64,000 bases of DNA from Camellia lanceoleosa (Eukaryota > Streptophyta > Magnoliopsida > Ericales > Theaceae), in assembly GCA_025200525.1 (NCBI GenBank), contig CM045762.1, positions 81,993,893-82,057,892 of the forward strand, in the 5' to 3' direction. The notes beneath the pieces were generated by a model. That model had not been told where the DNA came from. It saw only the letters and a list, made by a program, of their open reading frames with translations, and made no database searches. Shown here one piece after another: positions 47,148 to 59,293 of this stretch. The position numbers and the translations under genes were made by a program. How positions within the stretch are numbered: the first letter of the stretch is position 1; each line of letters begins with the position of its first letter.

Positions 47148-49494
47148 AAAAAAAAATATATTAAAACTTGCCTACCTTCTCTCTTTCCCAAAAAATCAGA
47201 TAATATCTTTCATGAAAGTTATGAATATCTATCTATATCTTATATATTATATTATAACATAAGAAAAAAAAACACTAAAAATCAGATATACAAACAAATA
47301 AAATTAATAAATTTGATTTTTATTTATTCAGTTAAAATCTTTCTTTTGCATCTCAATATCCAATTTTAAATTTTAAAAATCTTTAAAGTTTATCTGAACA
47401 AATCTAATTTGAAAATATTTTCCACTATCATACTTTAAATCAATAAAACCTATATGTCTATCACATATCTAACTCATATCATAACTTACCTAAATAATAA
47501 TTATTAAAAACAAATAGAAACCATAGATAAATTAAATTGGAAAAAAAAAAAATAGAAACCCACAACTCTATCTTAAATAAATTGAAAAAAAAAAATACAA
47601 AAAATACAAACCAAATACAAACCACGCAAAAATAAAAAATAAAAAGATATGAATTTAGATATGGATCTCGAAAAAAAATATGACGATATCTAAATTTGAA
47701 TTATGATTTAGTAATATAATTATTTATTTTTCTTATGTATATCTATCAAAATTTTAAATCACTTAATGAGATAAATTAATCAATTTTTAAGACTTATTTA
47801 AAGGATAATCTGATTAGTCATCTCAACTCTTAGACTTTGCGGGCACTAACGGATGAGTTAACAGATTGGGTTAGGTGAGGTCTAAGTTGTTGGAGGTAAC
47901 ATTCTATCCTTCCATAAATTTATTTGTTTTTTAATTTTATTTTTTATCATGTGTGATTCTCTTTCTCTGCTATTGGTTTGGTTTGGTTTTGGTTTTGGTT
48001 TTAGTGAGGTTTATGTGTTTGTTTACAGATTTGCATGGTATAGAATAATTATTAGTGATTATAGTTGCAATTGAAGTATATAAGTCCATTCTGTGCCAAG
48101 GATTTTGATCAGATTTTGTTTTCTTCAATGAAGACCATAAAATTGAAGTAAAAAAAAAATGGGTATCAAAATTTTTTTATTTTTTATTGTCATTTTATTT
48201 TATAGAAAATGTGAAAATTTATTAAGAATTCTAGATTTTACTATAACATTAGGTGAATTTAAAACTTTTAAATATTATTGTGTTATTTATTTTTATTCTC
48301 TTTCTATCCTATTATACAATTACAACTATTTGTAGTTTGTTAATTATAATTCAATTAATTGAAAATAAAAGCTTAATATAACTTTATATATATATATATA
48401 TATTATAGTTAATTTGTTACGTCTATAGTTGTATATAATAGCATAATATATAGAGATAATCTCTAAATATAATTTCTATTTTTTATGTGATTAAATAGTC
48501 CATCTTAAATATTATATAGAAGAGTTAAATGGCTTTTTTTCCATTTAAAAATTCAATCTATTTTTTTTTTTACTTTTTAATTTTTAAATTGAAACATCGG
48601 TTGTTTATGTTTATAAAACAAAACTGATAAACACATATCCAAAAGTTACAATTTTTATTTTTTTTAATATGCAGGATATTTACAAATGGAAAATGTTTGA
48701 CACCTCAAAATTTTTTTTTTCCCCATAATCTGACTTATAATGATGTAATCATAAGTGTCAATTTTTATACAAATATGATAAATGAATTAATTAAATTATA
48801 CATTTCAACCAACCACATTGTAACGCCCTCAAAATAATAACATTAAACCCATCAATTTAGACATGCATTAATATGAGAGACAAACATCATTCTATTCCAC
48901 AGAGTAATTCTTTACAAGAAACATTACATGTTAACAACAGATTCAAATGCCCTATGGGCTTACAGCTTTCCAAGTTAATACTTGGTTACAAAGAGGAGAG
49001 TACTAACTCGAATACACATTAAGCCCTTGGCTTGAGATTACATGTAATACAACAAACGATAACAAAACCACAAACGTCTGCCAGCCTCTAGCCTCCTAAG
49101 CGATGTCCTTGGAGGTGGCATGCTTCATGTACCTGAAAATGGTGTTCCATATAGGGTGAGCCACAGCCCAGTAGAAATACCCTAAACCAACTATGAACAA
49201 TGACTAAAAGATTAGCAGTTAATAGATGGTCAACACTTATACATTCATTTACATCTTATTACAATTCCATGACAATCAAGTCTGTTACAATTCACTTTCC
49301 ATTTCTTATTCAACATTGAGTTTGAAAACAAGGCTCAGTACTCTAGCCAAAACCTTTGATGAGATTATAGTTCATCACTAGAACACTTTTGAAATCCAAG
49401 ATGGATACACATTTTGGTGTTGTATCAATAATACATAAACCACTTCCATACTTCATAAATGATATACATTTTAGTGCCATATCAAATCAAACAA

Positions 49495-49660
49495 ACATCT
49501 CAATAGATAAGCATATGAGCTATATCACTACTACCACAGATAAGCATATGAGCTATATCACTACTACCACAGATAAGCATATGAGCTATATCAACACTTC
49601 AATAGATAAGCCTATGAGTTGTATCATCACTCCAATGGGAGAGCATATGAGCTGCATCCC
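49495..49660. repeat. 33-bp minisatellite in solo LTR
   Basis: About five units contain GATAAGCATATGAGCTATAT plus a variable 13-bp part. The unit length is divisible by three, which creates a long open frame (49389-49925) with a repeated Asp-Lys-His-Met-Ser pattern. I treat that frame as fortuitous because the region is LTR. Confidence 0.85.
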
Positions 49661-50675
49661 TGGGTCCATTCCCTATCTTCCCTTAACCATTAACCGGTTT
49701 AGAGGTACATCCCCCATCTTCCCCGAAATCATGGAGTACATCCCCCATCTCCTCCCATACACAAGCAATGCATATAAACACAGAATCATATATGCAATCA
49801 ATCAATACATAAAATTAATGTATTCTATCAACCGTTTACACATAATGCATAAAAACACATTGGTTATATGCATACTCCATCAATACATAAAGTTAATGTA
49901 TTCTATCAACCGTCATACTCTATGACACATCCAATTGATTAGTTTTAGTTTACCTAATCATCATGCATTGTCTACAACAATCAAAACTACCCTCCACCTG
50001 TAGCCCAAGCAATTATTTCTAAACAGGAAATAAATGCACAAATGGATAATATATCAACATTTTAACTAGGTGAGCAATAAATGATTCAACTACACCCTTT
50101 AGTGCCACACATTCCCAATTTCAACATTCTCAATTCAATTCCTCATTTTCTTTAATTAATCATATACATTAATTAATTAAACCAATTAGGGCAAATAGCC
50201 ATAATTCACAAAACAACCCTAAGGTTCCATTTCCATCAATGTTCCAACATTAATCTCATTTCTCTATGCCTAACTTGCATATAGGTTTATATAATTAAAA
50301 CCCCAACTTTTGTAAAATTGCACAAAGGCCCAAACTTTCTCAAAATTACCCAACAACCCCCAACATATCAAAATGCTAAAATTCAAAGACAAAGTTCATA
50401 AGATAGAGTAGGTTATCCTTACCTCGAAGTTTGAGCTCCAACGGAGATGAAGACCAAGACCCAACGTGCTCCAAACCTCAACTTTTTCAGATTAAAACAA
50501 AGATCTCGACACCCTCTATCTTTTTAACAAAGGACTTAGGATAGATTCACACTAGAGAGAGATAAAATCCTAGAGAGAAGATAAGTTTAGAGGGAGAGAG
50601 AGTCGGCTGCTAGGGTTTCAAAAAGAAAGAGATGAAAAAGTGATGTTTAAATTCGCTACTGCTGCTGATATAAAA

Positions 50676-51090
50676 CAGGCTCGCTCGAGCGAAGACTTGG
50701 TCGCTCGAGCGACCAGACATAGAAAACCTCGCTCAAGCCAAAAAGGTCTCGCTCGAGCCAACAACCCAGAACCTCGCTCGAGCGACAAACTGCTGGCTCG
50801 AGCCAACAACTCAAACCTATAGGTTTGCAACTAGACGCTGGCTCGAGCGAAGGGACGCTCGCTCGAGCGAAGAACAACCAGATCACTCGAGCGAAGAAAA
50901 GCTCGCTCGAGCCAAGAAGTGCAACTCTCAGGTCCAGAAGCAGACGCAATCTCTCGCTTGAGCGAAGCCACTCTGGCTCGAGCCACAAGACACAAAACTC
51001 CACTCTCCCTCGAGCGACCAAACCATGGCTCGAGTGAAGGACCAAAACGAAGAGCTCGCTCGAGCGACCAACTGCTCGCTCGAGCGAAGG
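50676..51090. promoter_or_regulatory. Array of CGCTCGAGCG palindromes in LTR
   Basis: About sixteen copies of CGCTCGAGCG or close variants (GGCTCGAGCC, CGCTTGAGCG, CACTCGAGCG) lie at 15-45 bp spacing with unrelated spacers. The position lies in the 5' part of the LTR, where U3 enhancers sit. A regulatory role is inferred only. Equivalent arrays are in all other LTRs of this type in the window. Confidence 0.6.
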
Positions 51091-52069
51091 TCCAAAATTC
51101 TGGGTAGCAACCTAAGGCTCCCAAACACAACCAACTTGAAACAAACCTGCCCAACGCATCCTATAATTCAAATACAAAGTATGAAAGGATGTAAACTAGA
51201 AATGAATAACTGCTAACATCTACGGAACCAAATCCGGATCACTGTACAACAAGGGTTAAAACCCGGGATCGCTATACACATACTCAAACTTTGACTATTT
51301 CAAGATGTTATTTCACTATAATTCCAATTAAGAGAATCTTCAGACCTTAATATTTTTTTTTTATCAAATTATAATTTGATAAAAATTTAAAAAGATGAAA
51401 TGTTAAAAATTATTATTTTTTCCATCATATTGGTGAAAAGAAAAAAAAAAATTGGGATAAGAATGAAATTCTTTTAAAATTTGATAAAAATCTAATGAAA
51501 AAGTTAAAGTAATTCATATAAAATCAAAAATTTTATTCAAATTTAAAATCAAATTAGATAAAAGAAATTAAAAGAAAACGATGAAAGTTTAAAAATATTT
51601 TGAAACCTTCTTATTATTAAAGACTAGAAATCCATGTGTGTATTTTATTCATATTGTATTTTTAGTTATGAAATTGAAATCAAAAGAAATATAACTTAAA
51701 TTATGGGATTAATAATAGAAATATCATATTAATTATTGTTAAATATCTCTTCACTTCACATTTAATAATAAAATTGTATATTTGTCTTAATTATAACTTT
51801 TAAATTTATATATTTTCATAATAAGAAAACGTATGTAATAACTCATTTAATCAGATTTAACTTTTTTTTTAATACAAATTATCAAAATTACACTAATTAG
51901 ACTAATATATATATATTTTAATTTTTTAAAACTAATAATTTATAAATATAAAAGTTAACTTATAAATTTTATGTATATCACAAGATAAAATATTAAATTA
52001 TTTCAAAATAATTATAATAATTTTTTTTAAATTTATAAAATTCTTATACATAGCACGGGTTACTACTAG

Positions 52070-53310
52070 TATATATGTAAAGTAAAGTCTTCTCCTAGGA
52101 GGCTTTAAAGAAATGTGCCATGTGTCATTAGCAAGCTCTATAATTTTGCCATTTGACATATTCAAAGTTTGCCATATGTGTTTCTATTTATTTTGTTTTA
52201 CTTTTATTGTCTTATAGTTTTCTTTTACGTTTGTTTAATAAATATGTTCATTTATGATCTTTCCCTTTTATTTATATGTATTTATTCATTTGGTGGAATA
52301 TAAATATATGAGAATGCATGTATGAGATAAAAGAATTTCATTAATAAAGTAATTATCGCCTCCTCATTTCCATTTTAATTTTATTTATAATTTTAATCTT
52401 TATAAATAAAATACACTATTCATTTGGTCTTCTCTCTCTGTTTTTTATTTTTTTATTTTTTTTTGTATGCACATATATTATAGGTTCTTGATTATTATTG
52501 TTATTATTATTTTGCTGCTAAATTTTTCTATTGTTCAAGTCAATAACTGTGCGTTTCAATTGCAGGGGTCTCAAAATTTGCTATGTGTTCTCTTGAAAAT
52601 TTGCCACAGAAATAGAGTTGGCATCAAATTTGCGATTTTTTTCTTTTTCTTTTTCTTTTTCTTTTTACATATGTAAAACCTTTGAACTTTTATAATCAGA
52701 TAGAATTTGGATATCACAATTTGTTGTTCATTAATAAAATATTAATTTCATCATTACAAGTCATTGGTGTCTTTCCTAGTCATTTGAACTTGTATTCCTA
52801 TGGCAACATCTATTTATTGTAATGATTTTGGTCAATATATATTCGAATGTGTATGGTACGTGTACATCCTTATTTGCATTTTAATCAATCTTCTTGTGGC
52901 AGGTGGATTTATTCTTAACAAGAAAAATGAGATGACGTCTCTTTTTTTACTCTATCAAAAGAAATCAAAACGTCAGTGATCATCCCCAATCAGGGTTGGT
53001 CGGGAGGACCCTCCGACGGTCAAGTCATAATATTGTTTAGCCATGAATATTGCTTATGACATGCATCCTTTGGTTTTCACTTTAATAATGATATCCGTCA
53101 TGTCGCCCTTATATGCGCTGTTTAGCTTCTGATAGATTAAATGAGGAGACGTCCTTTGCCCTTCGTCATTTCTCTTGCCATCCTTTCAGAGGCTCAGACG
53201 TGCTTTTTTCTCTCTTCACCGTTCGAAGTTTCAATCTACCCACTTCTGTAAGTTCATCTTCTCTCTTTCTCTTGTGATTTCTTTCTGTCGTTGCTCTTTT
53301 GTCTATTCAC
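52070..53310. other. Noncoding left part of the composite
   Basis: AT-rich sequence with a CTTTT-type microsatellite at about 52636-52666. From about 52920 it becomes less AT-rich (GTCGGGAGGACCCTCCGACG) and resembles a retroelement leader ahead of the frame at 53311. No gene is recognised. Confidence 0.4.
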
Positions 53311-53760
53311 CATGAATCATCTCAGGCAATTCTTTTATTCTGAAGAAAATATTTAAGAGTTTAGAACTCTTCTTAATATTCCTGATGATGTTTCTGTCTT
53401 CTTATTGATGACGACAATATTGTCGAAGGGTCAAAGGAACGGATTCCATGGCCCTTAATCGACGTTGTTGAGGGAGGAGTCCTATTCCCTCTACACCCTC
53501 TTCTTAGGGAGATACTGCACTTCTATGGCATACCCTCTTCTCAACTGGCCCCTAATTTCTTTAGGATAGTCATGGGAGTGATTTCTTTGAACAACATTTT
53601 AGGAGTAAACCTAGGGCTTCAAGAGATTAGATATTGTCATAATTTTATCCCTACTACAAGAGAGGGGGGCGAAGTTATATTTCAAGCCCAGATCGGCGAA
53701 GCGCCAGTTAGTTCAAATGCTTCTCGATTTTGGCAAGGGGTGTCAATGACATGGTTGTAA
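53311..53760 (+). pseudogene. Transposase_28-type (putative gypsy-type transposon) fragment
   Basis: Frame from ATG 53311. The family-like block FPLHPLLREILHFYGIPSSQL, then PNFFRIVMGVISLNNILGVN, matches the plant domain named 'putative gypsy type transposon' (Pfam Transposase_28, recalled). It is broken by TAA at about 53353 (probably CAA before) and a one-base shift near 53407. The stop is at 53758-53760. The function of this domain is not established to my knowledge. Confidence 0.65.
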
Positions 53761-53817
53761 TAGTAGAGGGTAACTGAGAGTTCCCTCATAGTGCTGATAG
53801 GAACCTACTTTTATATA

Positions 53818-54064
53818 AGTATAGCAGCTCGGGTTTAAACCCGACCCTTTCGCATTCTTTGATCCAGGTTCCAGTGACCATATTTGTTGTTTATACCCCT
53901 TGTTGTCTTATTGTTGTTGAGATTGGTTGTTTAGAGTTGTTAGTTGAGTTTTGAACATGTTGAGGTTAGATTTTCAAGAGAGCTCCTGTCTATTTCTCTT
54001 TAGGTTTGCTCGAGTGGTCTTTATTTCGCTTGAGCAGTCTTTGGTTGCTTTTAGTATTTTTGTA
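53818..54064 (+). mobile_element. LTR fragment of the TATAG... gypsy type
   Basis: It begins TATAGCAGCTCGGGTTTAAA and follows the LTR at 54171 through GACCCTTT, CTTTGATCCAGG, the GAACATGTTGAGG region and two GCTCGAGTGG-type motifs, then stops near TAGTATTTTTGTAG. Only the first ~250 bp remain. No target duplication was found. Confidence 0.6.
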
Positions 54065-57000
54065 GGTATTCCAGGTTTTGCTTTAGTGCCTTGCAATTTT
54101 CGGTAAGGTATCCATAGTCCTTGTGGTAGGAACACCGCAGCCTTTGGTTATGAAGAAATGGGTCCTCGACTATAACGGCTCTAGTTAGACCAGACCCTTT
54201 CATGTTCTTGGATCTGGGATCCAATACTCTTTATCGTTGCCTATACTCCTTTCTTATTTTGTTTTTATTTGGGTTTGGTTGTGTCTTGAATAGGTTGGGA
54301 GTTAGTTTTTCAAAAAAATTAATGTTTGTTTTTTTTCTTGTTCGCTCGAGCGGTCTTTGGGTTCTCTCAGTACTTTTGCAAGTCTGCAAAACTAGTGGGA
54401 ATAAGGTGATGTTCGCTCGAGCAGTCATTTCTTTGCGTAAGCAGTCTTCTGTAGTCTGCAAAACTTCTAAGAGGGGGTCATTGTGCGCTTGAGTCGTGTT
54501 TTGGTCACTCGAGCGGCGTCACTTATTGTGTCTGATGCTCGAGTGGTGGTTTGGTTGCTCGAACGGTCTGTGTGTATATTAGACAGAGGAAAAGTCTTTT
54601 TCTGTCACTTTTGCTTCCTCTCTCTCTCTCTAAAACACCCTAAAACCTAATTTCTTCACTCTCTCTCTAGTTCTTGTCTAAACATCTCAAATATACCCAA
54701 ATTTGTTGATCTTGTCACCGTTGTGCTTTGGAGCAAAGTGTAAAGCTTGTAAAGGTGAACATTTTAATAAGTGAAACTTCAATTTTTTACTCCGTCTAGA
54801 GTTGGGTCTTGCCCTCTTCTTCTTCTACTCTTGAGGTAGGGACTTCTTTAACCTCCTTGTATGATTTTTAACTTGGTTATGTGCTCCTTGTAAAATATGA
54901 TAATTTGGGAGCTGGGGGTTTGATTTAGGATTTGGTTTTTGAAATGTAAAAGAGGGGTTTTCAAATGGGTTCTTGTGAAAGGTTGTGGGAATGAGTATAT
55001 TGTCGAGTTGTGTTGAAAGATTGGAAATTTCTCCTTAAAAATGGGTTCTAAAAGTAAAAGATGTTTGATTAAAATCATTAGTGTTTAACCTATGGAAAAA
55101 GGGAAAGGTGTTGAGTTTTAAAAAGATAAAATGAATTATGTGTTGATGATGCGAGTGAAGTTAGATATGTATTATCACTCCCATTTTGAAATTTATGAAA
55201 TTATAATTGTTGTTGAAAATTTATCTTTGATTTAGATATATCTGTTTTGGGCTACCGGTGGAGGATAACTTTGATTGTTGTAGAAATTACATGAGAAATA
55301 GGTTAAATAAAAACCATTTACTCATACATTTTGCATTGCACATTGTTTCATATCCTTACATTGGAAATGTATTATTTTCAAGAAAAAATGGTGAATACCT
55401 TGGTGAATCTAGTTAGGGGGTGTGGTTGTGGTTTTATTATGTTGGCCTGTGTGTCCTTGGTGAAAGTTCAGAAACCTGTACGGTTAAGTGTCGATCCTTC
55501 GACTTAGTATCGATAAAATGGCTTTGGTAGTGCTTGTATAGCCTATTGGCATACACGTACCTAGAGATTCCCAACATTATCTATCCACTGTCATGTTTTT
55601 TGATGTAAAAAGTATTGTTTTATGAAGTGATATATAACTATGGCATTGTATTGTTTCAAATGAAGAAGTGTAATGTTTTGATAAATGGCATGTATTTGCA
55701 TTCACCATATGACTTTGTTAAGCTTCACACATTGTGTTCAAGTATCTCTACTGGGCATTAGCTCACTCTATATGAAAAATAATTTTCAGGTGCTAATGAT
55801 ATGCCTCCACCAAGGAAGTAACTTGGGAGGACCTCGGAGTTGAGAGCTTTTTTTTGTTCTTTTGTGTAATTATTCATTGTACAAGTCTTGGGCTTTATAT
55901 GGATTGAGTTTAGCTCATTTCGTTGTACCCAAGTATCGACTTAGAGAGATATAGCCACTAAGGCATAAACTATTCATATTTTCTTTTGTTCATGTGATTA
56001 CCACATATCATATGCTATAGATTCAAGATTTAGGATTTATGAATGCATACATGCATATGTCATCTTCGGTACTTAAAGAGAATCAATGAAAGATTAATAT
56101 TGTATAACTTCTACTGTTCCATTGAATATTATAAGGTGGTTTATTATATTATTTTGGGGTGTTACACTGACCATATTTGGGGGCCACAAAAAATAGAGTT
56201 CATTTTGGATTTTCATTAATATCTAGTTTATCGACTCTATAAAGGTAGTGACAACTGCTTTGAAGGCTTCTTTTCATGGCTTAGGCTATTCGGCTATCAT
56301 GTTCGACTCTTTTCTTTTTGGGTCAAAAGCCTTCCTTCCTTCTTTCCTTCATTCTTTCTTTCTACGGAGTTTTTGGCGAAAGCCGTGCGGGCTTTGGTTC
56401 TTCAGATCTTCGTAGATCATCTTTGATCATCAATGCTGCTCTACTTGACTCATCAAGTTGCCCACATCGCTGGGAGGCTTTTAGTAAAGGATTGGCGGAG
56501 CTTACTGGTTGGTTGCAAGCCTAGCTTAAATGAGGGAATCGCAAACTGTTCATTGTAGTTGCTGTTCTCATTATAAGATGCCCAATATCTATTGGCGTAA
56601 TCTCACGAGATCTCTATTTTTTCATTTTTCATTGTAAGGAGCACGTCAACCTTTTTTGGTGGTTGGTTATTGGTAATAAAACGTGAAATGAATGCCTATT
56701 GAAGCTATTTCCAATCGCTGATTGATCTAGTTTCCAGCCTTTAATACTATTAAAGGGCCATCTCACCCAGGCTCGAGGAGAACATTCTACACATGATCGG
56801 TCCATTGTTGCTCCACAGGTCATAGCTTGCGTATAGTGCTAGATATGACTGGTCATATCTTCTTTGGCATCATATAAGTTAAACGTCGGAGGAGTAAATC
56901 TCTTTGGCGGATCGGCACTCTCAATTGCTCGGGAGAACGAGAGGGCTATTTCTTCTGTAAAAAGCTTTCTCTGAATCGGCTTGGGGTTCTCTTATGTGGT

Positions 57001-57295
57001 CAAGCTAACTTCTTAGGTCACTCTTCTAGTGCTCTTGCGTGTCATCCTATTTGGCGACTTGGTTCTTCTTTTGTGTTTGGTCGGGATGGCTATTGGAGGT
57101 TTGGCTGGCAGCCTCTTGGGAGATAGTCCTCCTCTGTCGGGTGCTTCATACTTCAGTTGCCTTTCTTCGGGCTTCTAGTCCCTCCTGATCTATTTGTAGC
57201 TCTTCCTTGAGAGCCTCGACCTAGGCTACAAGCTAGGATGGCTGTTTATTATTGTCTGGTGGGGGTGTTATTCTCCCTGAATCCACCATTGCCAT
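54065..57295 (-). pseudogene. gag: Ty3/gypsy gag, minus strand, split by a solo LTR
   Basis: Translation starts at 57295 (Met-Ala-Met-Val-Asp-Ser-Gly). The gag core lies at about 56430-56900: AFISRFITNNQPPKKVDVLL, DYANRYW, EQFAIPSFKLGLQPTSKLRQ. These are conserved in plant gypsy gags. Around 56170-56260, KIQNELYFLWPPNMV leads to the LTR border. Beyond the LTR the frame continues (54170 to about 54065) with the zinc-knuckle-like CSYHKDYGYLTENC, whose second His reads Tyr. It is closest to the Tat/Athila-type gag with a C-x2-H form (from memory). Many TAG/TAA codons. Protease and polymerase are absent. Confidence 0.75.
54171..56166 (+). mobile_element. Solo LTR nested in the minus-strand gag (1996 bp)
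   Basis: It begins TATAACGGCTCTAG and ends GGGGTGTTACA. The gag frame resumes across it. The flanks, read on the minus strand, are GTCAG and GTCGA, not identical, but both derivable from GTCGG by one G-to-A change each. It has a CTCGAGCGG-type array (54338-54570), an AGGTAGGGACTTC block and a GGGCTACCGGTGGAGGATAA block shared with the other TATAG LTRs. Confidence 0.8.
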
Positions 57296-57299
57296 TTTT

Positions 57300-59290
57300 G
57301 AATCATGGCCAAAATTCTAACTGAGCGTATTGCCGACCAAGGTATTCTAGTGATCACTTGGCAAAGTTGAACCCCAAAAAAGGCAAAGTTGAACCCCCAA
57401 AAAACAGATGAATAGATGAAAGAAAGAAAGAACTAAAAAATAGATGAGAAAACATTCATTGACTTATAAAGATGCAGTTATGATGACTTTAATGAATTTG
57501 AGAACTAAAAGCCAAACACAATCTTGCTAAGAAGATGGTGGTTCACTCTTTGGGACTCATTCTGTTTGAGCATTCATGAAAATGAGGCCTGATACAACTA
57601 TTCTTATACTGTTGGTATAGTTAAAATGTGTAGGCATTTAACTCATCTTGGTAATGAAAAATAGAAAAGAAGCAGAAAAATGTCTAAGCTAGATGTTGCA
57701 AGCATTCTATCATTATATCATAGACATACCAGTTTTCTGAGAATTACAATTGAACAAACAATGGAAAATACCATTGAAAATTCATAATAACCATTGAATG
57801 AAGATGCTACAAAGAAAGCTACCAAACATTTGGGGTACAATCGGAAGCTTTTCCCTCCCAACAAAATTAAGAAAGTTCATCGGCAATTAACAACATAATA
57901 TGCAAAAAACTTTGAAAAACAAACAATCAGTCACATATTCAACTCATAGTAAATACCCAAAAAGCATACTTAAGTAGAAGCACCACAATCTTCATTCAAA
58001 TAGAACAATTTTTATAAATTCAATCATCATAACATAAATCAATCAAAGTCAGATGAATTCACACACATGTATGGACACATTAAAAAAATACCTTCAATTG
58101 TTAAGTAAAAGTAAATCAAAGCCCCTCACATTAAAAAAAAACAAAAAAAAACCTTGAAATCAGCCTTTAGGCACAGGCATGCAAATTTTATTCTACTCTT
58201 CAAAAAGGATCTGTCAAATTAGAAACCTGTAACAGAACAAAAAAATGATCATTATATTTAATCAAAAAACAGAACCAGCCTACTATTTACCCCAAACATC
58301 TAGATTTTTAAATTTTGTTCTTAAGATCCTTGTTTCTATACCAAGAAAATGGCATAGGCAAACAACCATTGTTGAGCTTTGGTGACCCACCATGAAACAA
58401 ACTCAAATATAATTAGGCTCCTAATTAGAACATCATCATACCAAAAGGTTAAGGAATAAACTGCAATGGCTTTAATCGAATTGCAATTTCACAATATTTT
58501 TGCAATTTATGCCATAGTTCTGATTAGGCAACCACCAAACAATGCGAAAAAACTATGAACCACAGATGTTATTCTACTCTTTAGAAAGGATTTGTCAAAT
58601 TAGAAACCTGTGATAGAACAAAAAAATGATTATTCTATTTAATAAAAAACAGAAGCAACCTATGATTTACCCCAATCGATTTAATTAGACATCTAGATTT
58701 TTAATTTCAACCCAATAATCACTAGTACTAAAATCAAAATAAACAATTCAAACTGTGATGCCTTTAATCAAATTGCATTTCTGTCATAGTTCTAATTAGG
58801 CATTAGGCAACATAGAAACTAAAATCAAAATAACCACTTCAAATCAAAATCACAATTGCAACAACTAAATCAAACTGCGATGCCTTTAATCGAATTGTAA
58901 CCACCAAACAATGCTGAAAAACTGTGAACCACAAAGTTAATTATACTTTTCAGAAAGGATTTGTCAAAAAAAATTCTATTTAACCTGTTCACAAAAGCTG
59001 TGGGAGTTACCAAAATTGTAAAATAACATATTTGAATCAACATACCAAAACACAAAAAATCAAAATCACAATTTGCCATTACAAATCGCACCAAATCAAA
59101 CTGCGATGCCTTTAATTGAAGCTGTTCACAGAAGTTGTGGGAGTTACCAAAACCCTACAATTTTAGAAAGGATCTGTACAAAAAAATTCTATTTAATTTG
59201 TTCACAGAAGCTGTGGGAGTTACCAAAACCCTAAAATAAATTGTTTGAATCAACATACCAAAACACAACACTGAAGCGGGAAAAAAAACT
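57300..59290. other. Unassigned region with internal duplications
   Basis: Moderately AT-rich, no open gene. Several segments are repeated: TTTGTCAAATTAGAAACCTG with AACAAAAAAATGAT (58210 and 58590), AAGCTGTGGGAGTTACCAAA (58990, 59135, 59205), and CTGCGATGCCTTTAAT (58875, 59100). Read on the minus strand it follows the splice donor at 59292-59293, so it may be a captured, internally repeated first intron. It could equally be unrelated noncoding DNA. Confidence 0.4.
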
Positions 59291-59293
59291 TAC

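Larger units (their letters stand above)
48819..51276 (-). mobile_element. Solo LTR of the gypsy family (2458 bp)
   Basis: The plus strand reads TGTAACGCCCTCAAAAT ... CGGGATCGCTATA. An exact 5-bp duplication CACAT flanks it (48814-48818 and 51277-51281). Copy 1 of the Y Helitron has the empty site near 22079-22085 (ACTACATACTCAC). It has the densest CGCTCGAGCG array of the window (50676-51090). It is the longest solo LTR of this family, partly from extra minisatellite units. Confidence 0.93.
47148..52069 (+). mobile_element. Y-type Helitron, copy 3, 5'-truncated, with nested solo LTR
   Basis: It begins at the position matching about 20430 of copy 1 (AAAACTTGCCTACC) and runs collinearly to the 3' end (decayed hairpin near 52043-52059, CTAG at 52066-52069). 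It contains the gene-like block at 47812-48140. A solo LTR lies at 48819-51276. It lacks the LTR found in copy 1 at 22238, which gives an empty site at about 51435. The first ~1.15 kb duplicate 37420-38576 on the other side of the gypsy element. Confidence 0.8.

Noticed and set aside
49389..49925. 178-residue open frame with a repeated Asp-Lys-His-Met-Ser pattern
   Set aside because: It lies inside a solo LTR bounded by an exact target duplication and is produced by a 33-bp minisatellite whose length is a multiple of three.
50676..51090. XhoI-like CTCGAG clusters as a sign of vector or cloning artefact
   Set aside because: The same arrays lie in seven separate LTRs with normal decay and target duplications, so they are genomic.
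50618..51216. Six overlapping frames on both strands rich in Arg/Ser/Leu/Glu
   Set aside because: They are generated by the repeated CGCTCGAGCG palindrome, which avoids stop codons in several frames. The same artefact occurs at 23732-24253, 25465-26010, 38565-39050 and 45081-45737.
56318..56524. 68-residue plus-strand frame (Met-Gly-Gln-Lys-Pro-Ser)
   Set aside because: It is a shadow of the minus-strand gag, whose motifs (FKLGLQP, NELYFLWPPN) are clear.
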